From NCBI GenBank assembly GCA_020740775.1, contig JAHEWK010000001.1, positions 2,790,001-2,854,000 on the forward strand: a stretch of DNA of 64,000 nt, in the 5' to 3' direction. The translations under genes and the position numbers were made by a program. Positions 36,080 to 47,682 of this stretch are shown here, piece by piece (position 1 is the stretch's first letter; every line of letters begins with the position of its first letter). This DNA comes from Ilyonectria destructans (taxonomy: Eukaryota; Ascomycota; Sordariomycetes; Hypocreales; Nectriaceae). The notes under the pieces were generated by a model, which worked only from the letters and a program-made list of their open reading frames with translations, searched no databases and was not told the DNA's origin.

Positions 36080-36430
36080 GGCTTCGGTTGTTAGTCGACG
36101 GGTTGGTTGAAGTGTCGAAGATCGCAAAGTTGACGAAGAGTGGGTTGTGAATTTTGTGAAGCTCGAAAATTCGAGGGTTTGTCTGCCCTCAAGCGAGCGA
36201 GGCATAAAAGCGGGGCGTGCTTGTTCCAGGAATGGACTAGTGTCAAATGGTACTTTCTTCATGTACCTTTCAGCCTTTCGCATCAGGCTCCGCAGATTTT
36301 GGACCTCATCCTCACCTTCAGAGCTCCAGGCATTGAAGGTCGTCACGGTCGCGCAACAGCTCCGTGTACACATACCAATTTTTGAACATCCGAGGCACTG
36401 CATCAGCACGTCCTCAATACATCAGCCAAG
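36080..36430. promoter_or_regulatory. Shared divergent promoter of RPL11 and SmB
   Basis: 351 bases separate the start codons of a ribosomal protein gene and a core spliceosome gene on opposite strands. A CCAAT word lies at 36375-36379, about 55 bases upstream of the SmB start. No clear TATA box. The arrangement, not a defined motif, is the evidence. Confidence 0.6.
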
Positions 36431-37369
36431 ATGTCGAACAAGCAAGGAAAGATGGTACGTCCACTCAATCCCCTCTCCCCCACGCGTCAATGCTCGTTGT
36501 TGATCTGGATGCTGACCAGCTCGTGACTCTCTATAGGCCGGTTACGTACGTCTCCCCCCAATGCGCATGATAGGCATCATGTCGAAGACCTCACGATCTC
36601 TCGGTCGAGTACTAACGGCTGCTGTAGATCAACTGGCGGATGCGGGTAACCCTCAACGACGGCAGGTCAATGACCGGTCAGATGCTCGCCTTCGATAAGG
36701 TAACGTCACCAGGGCTCCTCCAACTGCGTCACTGCTAACGTGCAAGCAGCATATGAACCTGGTCCTTGCCGATACCGAGGAGTTTCGACGTGTCAAGCGC
36801 AAGCAGAACAAGCCTGCGGCCCCCGGTGCCTCTGGCTCCTCCGCCCAAACGATCGAGTCCGAGGAGAAGCGAACTCTCGGTTTGACGATTGTCCGCGGCG
36901 CCCACATCATTTCCCTCTCCGTCGAGTCACCTCCCCCTGCCGATCCCAGCGCGAGACTTGGGAAGAGTGCTCCTGGTGGAATCCCTTCTGCCCTGGCTGC
37001 TGGCCCTGGTGTCGCCCGTCCCGCTGGTCGCGGTGCTGCTCCTCCTTCTCTGGCTGTATGGTCCCCTCCGTCTGCTTTCTCGCGTCACAAGCTAATATTT
37101 ATCAGGGCCCTGCCGCTGGTGTTGGCGGCGCTGCGCCTCCTGGCTTCCCTGGCTTCCCAGGAGCTCCCGGTTTCCCTGGTGGCCGAGGTGGTAGGTTTTT
37201 CCGCCCCAGATACCCGAACAGGTTCTCTAACTATCTTCAAGCTCCCCCTCCCGGTTTCCCTGGAAGCTTCCCTCCTCCCGGTTTCCCCGGAAGTGCTCCT
37301 TTCGCCCCTCCTGGCTTCAACCCTGGCGGGCCTCCTCCCCCTGGATTCAACCCTCCTCCACGACGATAG
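36431..37369 (+). CDS. SMB1: Small nuclear ribonucleoprotein-associated protein B (SmB/SmB')
   Basis: Core Sm-ring protein of U1, U2, U4 and U5 snRNPs. Predicted 224 aa. Exons: 36431-36454, a 9-nt microexon 36537-36545, 36628-36699, 36750-37055, 37106-37369. Joined sequence gives [22 protein letters not shown]. Sm1 is visible as [29 protein letters not shown], Sm2 as LGLTIVRGAHIISLSV, followed by the Gly/Pro-rich tail with repeated PPGF(N)P and PGFPG units typical of SmB. The microexon is forced: without it the INWRM block still stays in frame, but homologs keep three residues between KM and IN. The intron after it has a perfect TACTAAC branch site. All five exons keep phase 0. Confidence 0.94.
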
Positions 37370-37870
37370 ATTATGTAGGCGCTGGATAGAGATTGGGAAT
37401 TAATGTTCTGCAAGAAATTACGATACCTTTTCCACAGGCCAAAGACGTCGCTTTCCTGTAGATCAGAGAGCTTTGAGTGCAGGGTGCGACGTGGAATATT
37501 ATGAGTTTTGGGTCAAACAAAATGTACGTGAATTTCTACATGACGTTTCAACCATATTGGCATGAATATTGACTCACGTTGCCAAGATCTTTCGTTCTGG
37601 GCAATTGTATGGGCGCTTTTGGTGTTTGTGACATAAATGAAGACTATCGGCCATGACGTACGAAACATTGCGAAACTTGGTATCCTGTAATCCTAACTAG
37701 GTTGGAAAGGCATATATTCCTGATGGCCAAAGCTGCCAGGGGATTGTTACCCGTGGCAGTGGAGTGGGATTCTATCAGCTAGTGCTTACTAAGTACATGC
37801 CAAATGTATCGTGAATTGTCGTTTGAGTCTTTTGAACTGCCTCCTCCTTCGCTAGTTTAGCTTCCTCACC
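37370..37870. other. Intergenic region, SmB to next plus-strand gene
   Basis: 501 bases, T/A-richer 3' flank of SmB followed by the upstream region of the next gene. Nothing recognised. Confidence 0.6.
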
Positions 37871-39526
37871 ATGCCCGAGTTTGAGTTCGTGGTATCAGGT
37901 GGTGCTACTCAGCGACCATCAGCAGCCGTCAGGAGTCATGCCGTAAAGAGTGGTCTCGAACGCAAGAACCGGGCGCAGGTTGAAAGCGGGCCCAGGGACT
38001 CTCAACTTACCATCCGACAGAAAGATTCGCTCAAAGGGCGGTTCAAGCTCACAGATGGGACATTCAAGCCCAGGAAGACGGCCAAAGTGGGTGTCAAGAG
38101 TGCTGATATTGTCACATCGCAAGCACCAAGGGCAAAGGACGGTGTAATTTTGCGAGATGGCATGGTACTTGATGCAAGATATGACAATCCTTCGCTTTCA
38201 AGTGCTCAAATGCAGCTCGTCAAATCTCCTAGTCAAGGAAGAAGTGATCCGTTTGGTACCTTTCCAGTCCCCCTAACTGGAGATGTCGAGAAGTTGGCCA
38301 AGTTCTGTAGGTTACCGCGCCGCCTTCTGTTGCTTGCACTGACTCTGTAGTTGTTTCTCGCTTCAATCTCCCCGTGCCCATCGCGGCTATTCAGAAGCAA
38401 TGGTGGGATTACGCTCTTTCTGATGCTCTCGTCATGCACTCAACATTGGGTCTGGCGGCGGCAACATGGTCTACGCTTGTTCCGAGCACAAAGAGAATCG
38501 TTCAGGAGGGGTATAGGCAAAAGGGTCTGGCTCTCCAGGGAGTCCAGGAGAGGCTAGGTAAAGGCAATACTGCGATGGCTTTAGTCGCGGCCATAGCTAA
38601 CCTCGCCAATACTGAGGTTTGTTTATTCTGAGGTTTATGGCCATGACGTGTACCTAATTGCGAAACAGGGGGTCGAGGGCAATTTCGCCGTTGCTCGTGT
38701 CCATCTTCAAGGGCTGGACCTGCTCGTCAGGGCGTGGGCCGGTGGATACGACCAGATCAAGAGTAATGTTAATGTGGCGAGAGCAGTGAATTGGTGAGTT
38801 CCAAGGCAGTCTAGACATGGATGTTTACCTAACTCGTGCAGGTCAGATATTCAAGCAGCAAACGGGTTGGGGTTGAGACCATTGCTTCCACTTGTGATGT
38901 CTCTCGAATCTGTTTTACTGCCACTCAGTGTCCTGACTGCTGCGGAACAACCAAGTCTGTCCCATTTGAAGGCATTCGAAAGGACCTCTGACGACGCAAC
39001 TGTTAGGTTCTGCTTTTTGCTTGTACGGCAAGGCCAATATTCATTGGCGAGCGACGAGGTTCCACCGTATGGTTTCCGCATCATCATCAATGCCGTCGAC
39101 CACTTCCTTGCCGACGCAATAGGAGGTAACACTCTGTCGGACTTAGGACGGGTTATCGTAACAGCAGCACATGCAGCATACTACACCATCGTCCGAGGAG
39201 TCCCCCCTACTGCTCTTCTCCCCCGTATCATCGTCCGAAGACTACGGAAGCAACTGGACATTGCGATTCCCATGTTTGCAAGCCACTCCGAGTTTCAGCA
39301 TGGACTTATGTGGTGTCTCGTGGTAGGGTCAGCCGCCGCCTACGAGACGGGCGAAGACTGGGATACCTTCTCGAAAGATTTATCAGCAACACTCACGGCT
39401 GGGAATATCGAAGGACCTCGAGAATTTGAGGCGATTATGAAACGTTTCGTGTGGCATCAGAAGTTCCCTGGAAACTTTATGGATAATCATGCTTCATCCT
39501 TATTTCCTCGAAGTTTGATGCACTGA
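37871..39526 (+). CDS. Fungal-specific transcription factor domain 2-like protein, no zinc cluster
   Basis: Predicted 503 aa in four exons: 37871-38306, 38351-38616, 38669-38793, 38842-39526 (introns 44, 52 and 48 nt). The N-terminus MPEFEFVVSGG followed by a basic stretch is common in fungal proteins of this group. The DPFGTFPVPL motif leading into a helical region (WWDYALSDALVMHSTLGLAAATW, LVAAIANLANTEGV) matches the pattern of the fungal transcription factor 2 family, often tied to zinc-cluster regulators. No Cys6 zinc cluster is present, so direct DNA binding is doubtful. A regulatory role is inference. Exon joins were chosen to keep the helical frame; the first intron is short but has GT-AG ends. 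Confidence 0.85.
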
Positions 39527-39849
39527 GTAACGCTGAGACAGCTCATGATCTGTTGCTCATTGGTCTACGTGATACCGTAACCTAGATCTCATCTTAATTG
39601 CAACCAGCGTTCCTCCATGCAAAAATGAAGCAGATGATTGAGCCGAGAAATAGGAACACACAAATCGAGGCCTAAAATAATCGGGCATGAGAGTCTTCCT
39701 TGTGTATGGTAGGAAGTAATGCATTGTAAATTTCTAGCTGAATCCTTGTCATCGCAATAGCGCTGCAATGGCAAAATCCCCTGTGATCACTCAACTCCAA
39801 GACTCCTAGGTATCCTGCCAACCAATGTGCTTCGTAACTAAACATGACT
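39527..39849. other. Short convergent intergenic region
   Basis: 323 bases between the 3' ends of two converging genes; no feature seen. Confidence 0.6.
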
Positions 39850-40717
39850 TCAAACCCCAACAGCATGGCTGAAGACCTTCGCCGCCAGCTGACTGAGCAA
39901 CCTGGCTCTGGCATCTTGAGGGAGTTCCTGTCCGACAGTTAACTCTCCGTTGACACTCGATCACGTAGATATCATGATACTCACTTGGAACACGGCGAAC
40001 ACACTCTTCCCCTTGGCATCCCGAACAGCTCCGAGTCTGTTTCCCGCCACAGCGCCAGCAACCATGCCCGGCACGTTGGCGACGATGAATCCAAGCGCTC
40101 CTCCGCTCACGCCGCCGAGCATGCCCCAGAACTTGCCCGTCGGGCGGTTGCCGTCTCCCTCTGCCATGCCCTCCTCACGCATCATCTCCTCGAAGACGTC
40201 ACTGAACTGTGCGTTTTCCGTCTGCTCGCGCTCTGGCTGTGGGGCCCCGCCAGCGTTCTTGCTGAAGAAGTTCCACGCCCACGAGTAGGCGTTCTGCCCC
40301 TCCTCGGGCGGTACCTCGGTCTCAGCGTCAGAGTCGAAGGGGTCCGCCGGCGTGCTTGTGTTGAACAGCCTGCGCTGTGCGTCATACTCGCGACGGCGGG
40401 TGGTGTCCGAGAGGGTGTAATAGGCGTCGTTGACAAGCTGGAACTTGCGGGTCCGTTCGCTTCGCTCTGGGGATTCGGCGGTGACGCGATCCGGGTGTGT
40501 CTTTAGGGCAGCACTGGGTTCCAAGGGTTAGCCATGAATAGCATCGCGGGGTCTGAAGCTTACCGCTTGTAAGCATCTCGGATCTGCTGCGTCGTCGCCG
40601 AGTCGGACACCTCGAGGATGGCATCTGGAGATACGCGCATTAGCAAGGATGCGTTCGCAAGTGGTGGGGTAATCACAAGGGAACCATACAATAGTCAGGA
40701 GGGGGACCAGAATTCAT
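39850..40717 (-). CDS. J-domain (DnaJ-type) protein with C-terminal Gly/Ala hydrophobic segment
   Basis: Hsp40-type co-chaperone that should stimulate an Hsp70 ATPase. Predicted 231 aa in four minus-strand exons: 40717-40690, 40624-40564, 40513-39985, 39927-39850. The J domain begins right at the N-terminus: PDYYAILEVSDSATTQQIRDAYKRAALKTHPDR across two splices, with the HPD motif at residues 36-38, then KFQLVNDAYYTLSDTTRRREYDAQR. After an acidic linker, a segment of about 40 residues (FWGMLGGVSGGALGFIVANVPGMVAGAVAGNRLG) is Gly/Ala-rich and hydrophobic enough to associate with a membrane. A widespread fungal protein form whose specific partner I do not know. The short last exon encodes only 25 residues and is less certain. 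Confidence 0.9.
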
Positions 40718-41132
40718 GGTGACTCTGCGAGCTTGAAAGAATAATAACTCGAAATGGAGGCAACACTCTGCCGTAGGTAAGCAAAAGGGGTGTGAAATCG
40801 AGATATAGGATCGAGAAATGATCGATAACCAAGTTCGTTGGAGATCCAGAGACGCGGGAGAAGTGTCAACGTCATTGTGGCGGCGCTGTGGCTAGGCAGC
40901 TGCACCCTTGTCGAGGTGGGACGGGCTCCAGACCACAACACATGACAGCCACAACATCATGTGCTACAATTTTTGGAATGAGAATGGGAATATGATGCCT
41001 CTTATTTATAGATAACCCAATTTATATGCATTTGTGGTATATTCAAGCCCTCGTCCCGTGATGTAACCAAACCATTTATGACCCATGATACCCCGTCAAG
41101 AACCGTCTAACAAACCGACTCTTCCATGAGTC
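40718..41132. other. Intergenic region between J-domain and Clr5 genes
   Basis: 415 bases; 5' flank of the J-domain gene and 3' flank of the Clr5 gene (both minus). AT-rich around 40970-41040. Nothing else recognised. Confidence 0.6.
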
Positions 41133-42676
41133 TTACCCAAGGCCGCTCTCTAAGTATTTCTGCGCTCTCAAGAGTGCATCCGCAGTTATGGCCTCTGAAT
41201 CCTCTTGTCGGCCAGCTTTTTGGTAATGGGCAGCGAGCACCCATAGGTCTCGAATCACCCGCAAATTGTTGTTGGTGCCGTGCGCCGCCTCCCGCTTGCT
41301 GACAGCACATCGTAGGTTCTCCTCTGCCGTGTCCCATTCTTGCCTGTCCTGGTGGACTCGTGCCAGCATCTTGCGGGCATATGCATGGAACCTGTCACTT
41401 GACCTCGATGACTCGCTAGAACTCGTCCGGCTCAGTAAGTTGATGGCCAACTGCTCCGCTTTGACTCTGTCACCCAGATCCATCTGGGTAAACTCAAGCC
41501 TGAGTGCTTCGATTCGTAGCTGATCCGATTCGTCTTCAGCGGCCGCTACTTTTTCGGATTCCGCCATTGCTTCGAGGGCGCGGTTCATAGCTTCTCTCCT
41601 CTTGGCCAAGTCACTCCCTTTCCGTAGCCGAGTTCGCCCGTCCCAAATCAGTTGCTCGTAAAGCCAGAGGCGTTGTGCCCCCGATGTCGGGATGTGTTCG
41701 GCCAGGAGGTCGACGTTTCGTAACCAAGCCAGGCGCAAAAGGTGGCAGACGAACTTTCGTCCTTGGCCAGTCTGGTAATCGCACTTTCTCAGTTGCTGGA
41801 GAATCCGGACGAGCGGATGCTGTGCGGGAAGTTGATGTTGTGCTAGCACAGTGGCATGATCCAGAAACATGCTGAGAAGCTGGAGGTGTCCTCGGTCTAC
41901 CATATCATAGATGGTATCGAGAAAGTGCCAGACCAGGTCGGGATGGTCATCGGTCAAGACGTACTCGAGGACATAAAAACCCCTTCGTGCCGCCATGCCA
42001 GCGAGGTCCCCTTTCCCGTGGAACCACAGATCAAAGACCAACTCAAAGGTCCGATACATGGTACGACTGTCTTGGATAGGTGGGTGGTTCGGATTCGCGA
42101 GGTATTTTGACATGGGATCTGAGGTAACGTGGTGAGAGTCCAGCTTAGCCTGGCTCCAAGTGAAGACACTGCCAAGAACAAACTCGAGGTTTGCATACTG
42201 TCCGGTATTTGACGGACGGACCAGGGCCATAGAACCCTTGGCCTGGTCTGGGCTCTGCTTCTCTAATACATCATGCCCATCTGTCTGGTGGCTGACACCC
42301 GGCGACTCTGGGGCCTGAGTGGTGGGAGTGGAAGCAGTGGACTCGGATGGGCTCCTGCGATATGTTCGCTTTCTCAGGTTCCACTTCTTTAAACGCTTCT
42401 TAAACATTTGTTCTCTGTGAGAGGCCAAATTAGCCCGACCGTCATTAAGTTACACGATGGTGCGTGAGTAACTCACGTCGCGGCGAATCCATGTCTAGCC
42501 TGCAGGATGGCCATGGTCTCATTCAGCTTGCGGTTGTCACGAATGTACAGGGTCTTGATGAGGTCTCTCATTGACTCCCACTCGTCCTCGGTGTGCTCTT
42601 TAGTGTAAGATCTGTCGTCCACGACGGGAGGGCAGCCGGGGAGCCGGGGCGCCAAAATTGGCAGTGCGGCCATCAT
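41133..42676 (-). CDS. Clr5 domain-containing protein
   Basis: Predicted 493 aa in two minus-strand exons, 42676-42477 and 42414-41133. The Clr5 domain (residues about 22-80) is split by the intron: EWESMRDLIKTLYIRDNRKL, NETMAILQARHGFAAT, then EQMFKKRLKKWNLRK. This small helical domain is named after a fission-yeast silencing factor and is abundant in filamentous fungi. The remaining 400 residues are mostly helical, with a tail of TPR-like flavour (AYARKMLARVHQDRQEWDTAEENL, LWVLAAHYQKAGRQEDSEAI) that suggests protein interaction. Start codons at 42676 and 42673 are both possible; the first is used. Role unknown; nuclear regulation is inference from the domain name only. Confidence 0.9.
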
Positions 42677-43665
42677 GTCGCAGGGCGAGGGGGTGAGCTC
42701 GAGCCTGACCTGAGCCTGACCTGAGCCTCTCTGCCTCAGCCTCTCTCTGGCACTCTGCTTTGAGTCTGAGCCTGGCTCAGCGGTTCAGTGGCTCTGGTCT
42801 TTGTTTCGTCGAGGCACAAACGGCAATCTCAGCCGCCGCAACTTGGATACCCGCCACGAGGAGCCTCAGAGCGTGTTGGCAGTCTTGGTGTCGGCATCGG
42901 TATCGGCATTGGCATGCCGGACCGCTGCGTGTGTGCATGGCGAACGGAACTTGACATGTCGAGGCGCTCCTCTTCAGCATTGCGCACAAGCGATGTTGAA
43001 GAAGCATGATGGACGGCGGCCTGGCGCTGATTGGACAGCAAAGTTCCGTGCATGAGATCACGCGTCTAGACCGATTGCAGACGTGGCTTGCGACGCAATC
43101 ACGCCACAAATCTAGGCCTTGGGTCTCGCCTCTGCACTGTTCTGCAGTGAGAGAGGTGCAAGTGTAATTGTGTGCAGACTTGACATTAGCGTTCAGCCCT
43201 ATTGAATTAGACTCTCCCGTCAGCTGTCATTATGTCGGCAATGGCATCTCGATCCTGGCTTGAAGTTGTGCCTCCGGAACCTTACATAAGTATGCACAGT
43301 AGCCGGCTCACCGAGTGCATGACTCCACTACCTTATGCCGTGCGCATGAGATGGGATGCAGGAACAACAACGAACAACCAGAGAAGATGGGCTTCCTCGT
43401 GCGATTTATCAATATAGCGATAGCATCGTGTTCTCTTTCTGGTGCATGCTTCGATGTTGGCTCAAGTCCGTTTCCATGACGAGTTCAATGGTTTGGAACA
43501 TTGGGTGCAATCCTCAGGCAATACGTCAGGTGGTCGTGGGTGTCAATGTCTCATCCACCCTCCCTTTCAGCTTTGCAAAGTAGACAGGGTTCATTCTTCG
43601 ATCAGCAAAGTTACTGCAAGGAGGTGCGGAAGAGATGTATCGCATCCATGATAATTGCTAGGGTC
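42677..43665. other. Intergenic region between Clr5 and 2EXR genes
   Basis: 989 bases. Just upstream of the Clr5 start lies a GAGCCTGACCT tandem repeat and C/T-rich degenerate copies. No gene recognised in the rest. Confidence 0.6.
42701..42728. repeat. 11-bp tandem repeat GAGCCTGACCT
   Basis: Two exact units (42701-42711, 42712-42722) and a partial third (GAGCCT), followed by related CCTCAGCCTCTCTC sequence. It is 25 bases upstream of the Clr5 gene start codon, so it probably lies in its 5' leader. Confidence 0.85.
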
Positions 43666-44583
43666 TCAGTATGAACGGTATCGCCAGAGTAAATTCGCGC
43701 CTTCAACCTTCAACGGTGGCGGCTTCGTCCGCCTATCAGCGTGCAGCCTCCTCTCGGTAGACAGGTAGATGGCCTTCAAGAAACGCCGCCTGAAGCGCCT
43801 CCAGTCGTCATTCGTCGGCCTGCGATCACGCTCTTCGTCCTCATCCTCGTCCTCGAATTCGTCCACGTCAGGCTCGTCTTCCTTGGTCGCCTCAACCTTC
43901 ATAGGATAGAATTGGACGTCATTTTGATGGAAGCGCCACCGATGGTGTCGGCTGGCCCCAGACTCCCCTTCGTATTTACGGGAGTAGTTGTGGTGGAATA
44001 GTTGCAACCCATGAGGCAAGGCGAGTTTTGGGCCGGCGAATTGGAACTCTTCATGGATGATGAACAAGACCTTCTTCAGGCGAGGGAATCTTGATAGCTT
44101 CGCGAGAAGCATCTTGATGTTGTTCCTCGATACTTTTCCGCTAATAATGGGATGGAATATGCCCGTGCTAAATCCATACGACGTTCCAAGTGCGACTTGG
44201 CTGATGTTATCTCTCATCTGAGATATTTGTGCGAGAAAGTGCAGCGCACGAAGAAGCCGCCTAATAAGTAGATACGGCTCAAGTAGAATGATGTCTCGCG
44301 AAGGGTCGATGTATTTTATTGTGTGGGATAGCGTCAACGGCTTGTAACTGCGGAGCACGAATGCTCGCGACTCTCGGCACACGGTTGCCAGGGAAGGCGG
44401 CGGCTCGTGGCAGCTGTTAGCAAATGTGAGGCCATCTTGAGCCGGGGTTTTGAGGTTCGATTGTGGTGTGTCGAGTACTTCGAAGACCCGTGGTTCTGGC
44501 AGGGCGTACATCCATACCATCGACCGAAGCTCTGGCGGCAGCTTGGAAAATGCCGGGAAATTTGAAGACATGTTCGCGGCCAT
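43666..44583 (-). CDS. 2EXR domain-containing protein
   Basis: Single 305-codon frame. The N-terminal FPAFSKLPPELRSMVWMYALPEPRVFEV is the 2EXR pattern (F-box-like LPPELR helix with two E-x-R features) common in filamentous-fungal proteins. PPSLATVCRESRAFVLRSY and DPSRDIILLEPYLL continue the domain. The C-terminus has an acidic run (DEFEDEDEDEERDRR) then an Arg-rich segment. Function is unknown in the family; substrate-adaptor roles are speculative. The start at 44583 (MAANMSSNFPAF) could equally be the internal Met five codons later. Confidence 0.88.
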   Translation of the reverse strand: MAANMSSNFPAFSKLPPELRSMVWMYALPEPRVFEVLDTPQSNLKTPAQDGLTFANSCHEPPPSLATVCRESRAFVLRSYKPLTLSHTIKYIDPSRDIILLEPYLLIRRLLRALHFLAQISQMRDNISQVALGTSYGFSTGIFHPIISGKVSRNNIKMLLAKLSRFPRLKKVLFIIHEEFQFAGPKLALPHGLQLFHHNYSRKYEGESGASRHHRWRFHQNDVQFYPMKVEATKEDEPDVDEFEDEDEDEERDRRPTNDDWRRFRRRFLKAIYLSTERRLHADRRTKPPPLKVEGANLLWRYRSY

Positions 44584-46513
44584 GGAAAAACATCAAAGTG
44601 ACGGTACATGCGTAGTCCCGTGGTTCTGTTAACCCAGACATATATTCCTCGGTACGCGTGGACAACCCCGGTATCGTGGTGCGCCCCAACCCATCCACAA
44701 TCACCCCACGATCCCATCCCCGCTCTCAAAGTCGCTCGACATGGTGGATATCGGGGGAATGTACGTTTACGCAATCTATAGTCCCATAGTAGTGAATGCG
44801 GTTTTCGCACGAATGACGGGGGTTCTTCTCAATCCGCCGTCCGACGAAGCCACCGCTGGCGGCGGCGCGGGGACGGGCTTGTTTCGGATAACGACCTGGC
44901 AAGATATACTCCGTATGATCGGGGAGCGATTGGGCGCTAGCTCGGGAGAGCACCGGACTTGTCATGGGTTGATTGTCATGTCTGTGCGGCATTGGATCTG
45001 TTGTGTTCGTGCTTGGCGAACAAACAGCTTGGCATACCGAGCTTGAATAGGGGCATCTGGTAGAAACGGCCATTGACCCCGAGTTGGAGCTAGGTGCGGT
45101 CAATTGATGGTGAAAACCGGGGTTGTTTAAAAGCCAAATGCTGTGTTACGTAGATGCAAGTCTTCTGAGCACTTATCTGATAGCTATGCATGGTCATGGT
45201 TGGCACCTGTCTGAAGTTGATGATATCCCTGGTCACGACATCGCGGGATACCACATCTGGCGGAAGGATTTATACTGCCCGCACGAAATCGTCCTCATGT
45301 CCGAAGCCACTGCTCCGGATAATTTCCTGACTGCAGGAAGAATACCTCGATATGGATGTGAGAAGGGTTCAGTAGGTTCCCTTTACATGAGAAACTTAAC
45401 CGCGATAACTACCCTATACTAACCAGCGTACCCCGGCGAGTACCGGATAAATATATGCCGGTAAAGTAGGTAGTTAATCCGACACACACATATTAGCCCC
45501 GTCAGTTCACGAACGGCATAACTTGAACATCTCAAGTGGGTGTCGAAATGAAAAGCGACGAGGGCTAGGGAGACTAGTCAAGTGGCTATTTGAATTGTAA
45601 TCACTTTACCCAAACCATGCTACTCTAAATGTTCTGGGATGTGGCACCATTAAGCGCCTGTCCTTCACAACTTCATTGCTAACTTGAGAGTGCTATGCAC
45701 AAGACTCAGTAGCTAATTAAGGGCAGCAAAAAATTCGTCTTTGATGGGGCTCACCCTTGGCTCTTGTGGCTCTCCATTCTCAGGGTAAATTGCGACGCTG
45801 CTTGAACGTGGATTTGACGGCCGCCCCCACTGCGGCTCCATCCATTTGTGGAGCTACCCTCGCGAAACGGCATTGAAAAGCGAACCGGATAAACAGTTAA
45901 TACGGAATAAGGTGGGCCTCAACAGGCTATAAAAATCTCAATTGTTCGTCGCAGCTTCGCTGCCTTCTCTTTTGAAAAATCGTGCGGCTGGCATAACCTG
46001 AAATTTTTCTCCGTGTTGCTCGAATCCTTAACCCATGGATCACATCGCAGCGTCAGTTGTGCCCCAGATTAATCAAAATTGCAGGCCCGCCCTACCATCG
46101 TTTGGTTCTGGTGCTTTCATGCACCTCAGTCGTGGTTGGGAGGCAGGACATTTCAATCCCTCGATTTTTCGTTTGACCCTCTGCAGGTCAAACAAGTTCT
46201 GTTAGAACACTCCTAGATAGCTCGTAATGTCGCTGTAGGGTTGCTCTGCTACCGTGCGGTCGTGTGAGAGAGCTGGCTTGATTGAGTTGGGCATGTTCTG
46301 GATACTGATCCGTTGGCATGACCCTCTGTCTATTTTCTACATGTTTTTGAGCGACGTGGTGTCGCTATGTTTGCTTCCTGAACTCCATCGCCGGCTACTA
46401 CCCCGAGCAGCATGCCTGATGCACTTTGAATTGCCCTGAAATACCCGTCATTCACTATTGTATGGCAAGAGAACGGATCTCAAAGGATCCGTCCATCATC
46501 CAAGCTCCAGCCC
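44584..46513. other. Intergenic region between 2EXR and thioredoxin-PITH genes
   Basis: 1.93 kb with no supportable gene. AT-rich around 45410-45500, including GTAAAGTAGGTAGTTAATCC, whose reverse complement carries the ACTACCTAC word seen in other AT-rich patches at 29040 and 58648. No RNA gene recognised. Confidence 0.55.
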
Positions 46514-47682
46514 TTACTCGTCCTCGCCGACCTTCTGCAGCTGCCCCATCTCCCTCTTGGCGCCCGCCTCACCAATCAGCTTCACTCTGTCAATGCGAAC
46601 AGTCTCTCCATCACCGTCGCCCTTTTGCACATAAATGATCAGACTGGAGGTCTTCTGGAACTTGACGAATCGCAAGCTAATGTTGACAGTTCCGTCAGCG
46701 TTCCAATCCTCAGCGGATAGCTCGATCGCTTGGGTGGGTTCGGTGTCGTCTGCTTCGCCAAAGTCGAGGTTCTGGGGCCTGTTGATGTAGAGATGGACGG
46801 TGCCAGGTCTCATAGGCGCCTCGTCATCGTCCTCGTCCTCGTCTTGGGGCGGCAAGGAAGTGATCTATGCATGCGGTTAGAACGGAAGAGTCTCGCTGCA
46901 ATAGAACTGCGGTGTAGCTTGCCTGCAGAGTGTGAACCTTGACAATACCCTGGAGAGGAATGTAGAGGAGCAGCTGGTCGTCAGCACCACTTTGGACCCA
47001 ATCCTTGGTCGCAGCATTGGCCTTGCCCTTGTCCAGAGCACTTGGCTTGGAGCTATCGAAGAGGACCTTGACGGGGCCAAAGTCCTCGTCAGCGTTCAGC
47101 AACTCGCAGTTCCGAACCTCAATTTGATCCGTGATATCGCTGTAGCCTCGTGGGATCTCGGCTCCCTTCCACTGGCCGCCACTGCCACTGCCAGAACCCT
47201 CCCCGAGAGACTCGACCTCGCTGACCAGCTTCTGGATGACAGCCCGCAGCTTATGCTGGTCTGCGCCCTGGACCTTATCAATCACCTTTCCATCACGGAA
47301 GACGAGGAACGTGGGGAGCGCGGTGATGCTGTATTCTTTGGAGATGTCCTGTTGGTTGTCACTGTTGATCTTGACGAAGGTGACGGCGTTGGGGCGTGAC
47401 AGGGACTCCGCTAGGGTCTCGTAGATGGGAGCAATCGCCTTGCAAGGACCGCACCAGTCGGCGTAGACTGCAGAGCCAGCACACGTCAGCCTCTTCTCAA
47501 GCAGAACACCACGAGGCGCATCTCGACAACCTCACGGGACCTGTGTGGCGGGGTAGGTTTGCCGCTGCAGCGACCAGTGGAATGGATGGAAGGTTCTTAC
47601 AGTCGGCGACGACGATGCGCGAGGACTTTAGGAGGGTGTTGAACTGCTCCTTGGAGGTTATTAAGACCAGGCTTGTCGACAT
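46514..47682 (-). CDS. Thioredoxin-like protein 1 homolog (thioredoxin plus PITH domains)
   Basis: TXNL1-type redox protein; in animals the PITH domain binds the 26S proteasome. Predicted 325 aa in three minus-strand exons: 47682-47601, 47467-46923, 46864-46514. Thioredoxin domain: VADFYADWCGPCKAIAP with the active-site pair Cys33-Cys36, then VTFVKINSDN, YSITALPTFLVFRDG with the cis-Pro. After a Gly/Ser linker the PITH domain runs NCELLNADEDF, DDQLLLYIPLQGIVKVHTLQ, then APMRPGTVHLYINRPQNLDF, TQAIELSAEDW and SLRFVKFQKTSSLIIYVQ. Intron 2 (46922-46865) uses a GC donor (CAG|GCAAGC) and a TAG acceptor; this gives HTLQITSLPP, the expected contiguous PITH sequence. No GT donor gives as good a join. 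Confidence 0.93.

Noticed and set aside
44741..45422. Pair of roughly 100-codon plus-strand frames
   Set aside because: No similarity to known families recognised and no consistent splicing between them; overlapped by comparable minus-strand frames.
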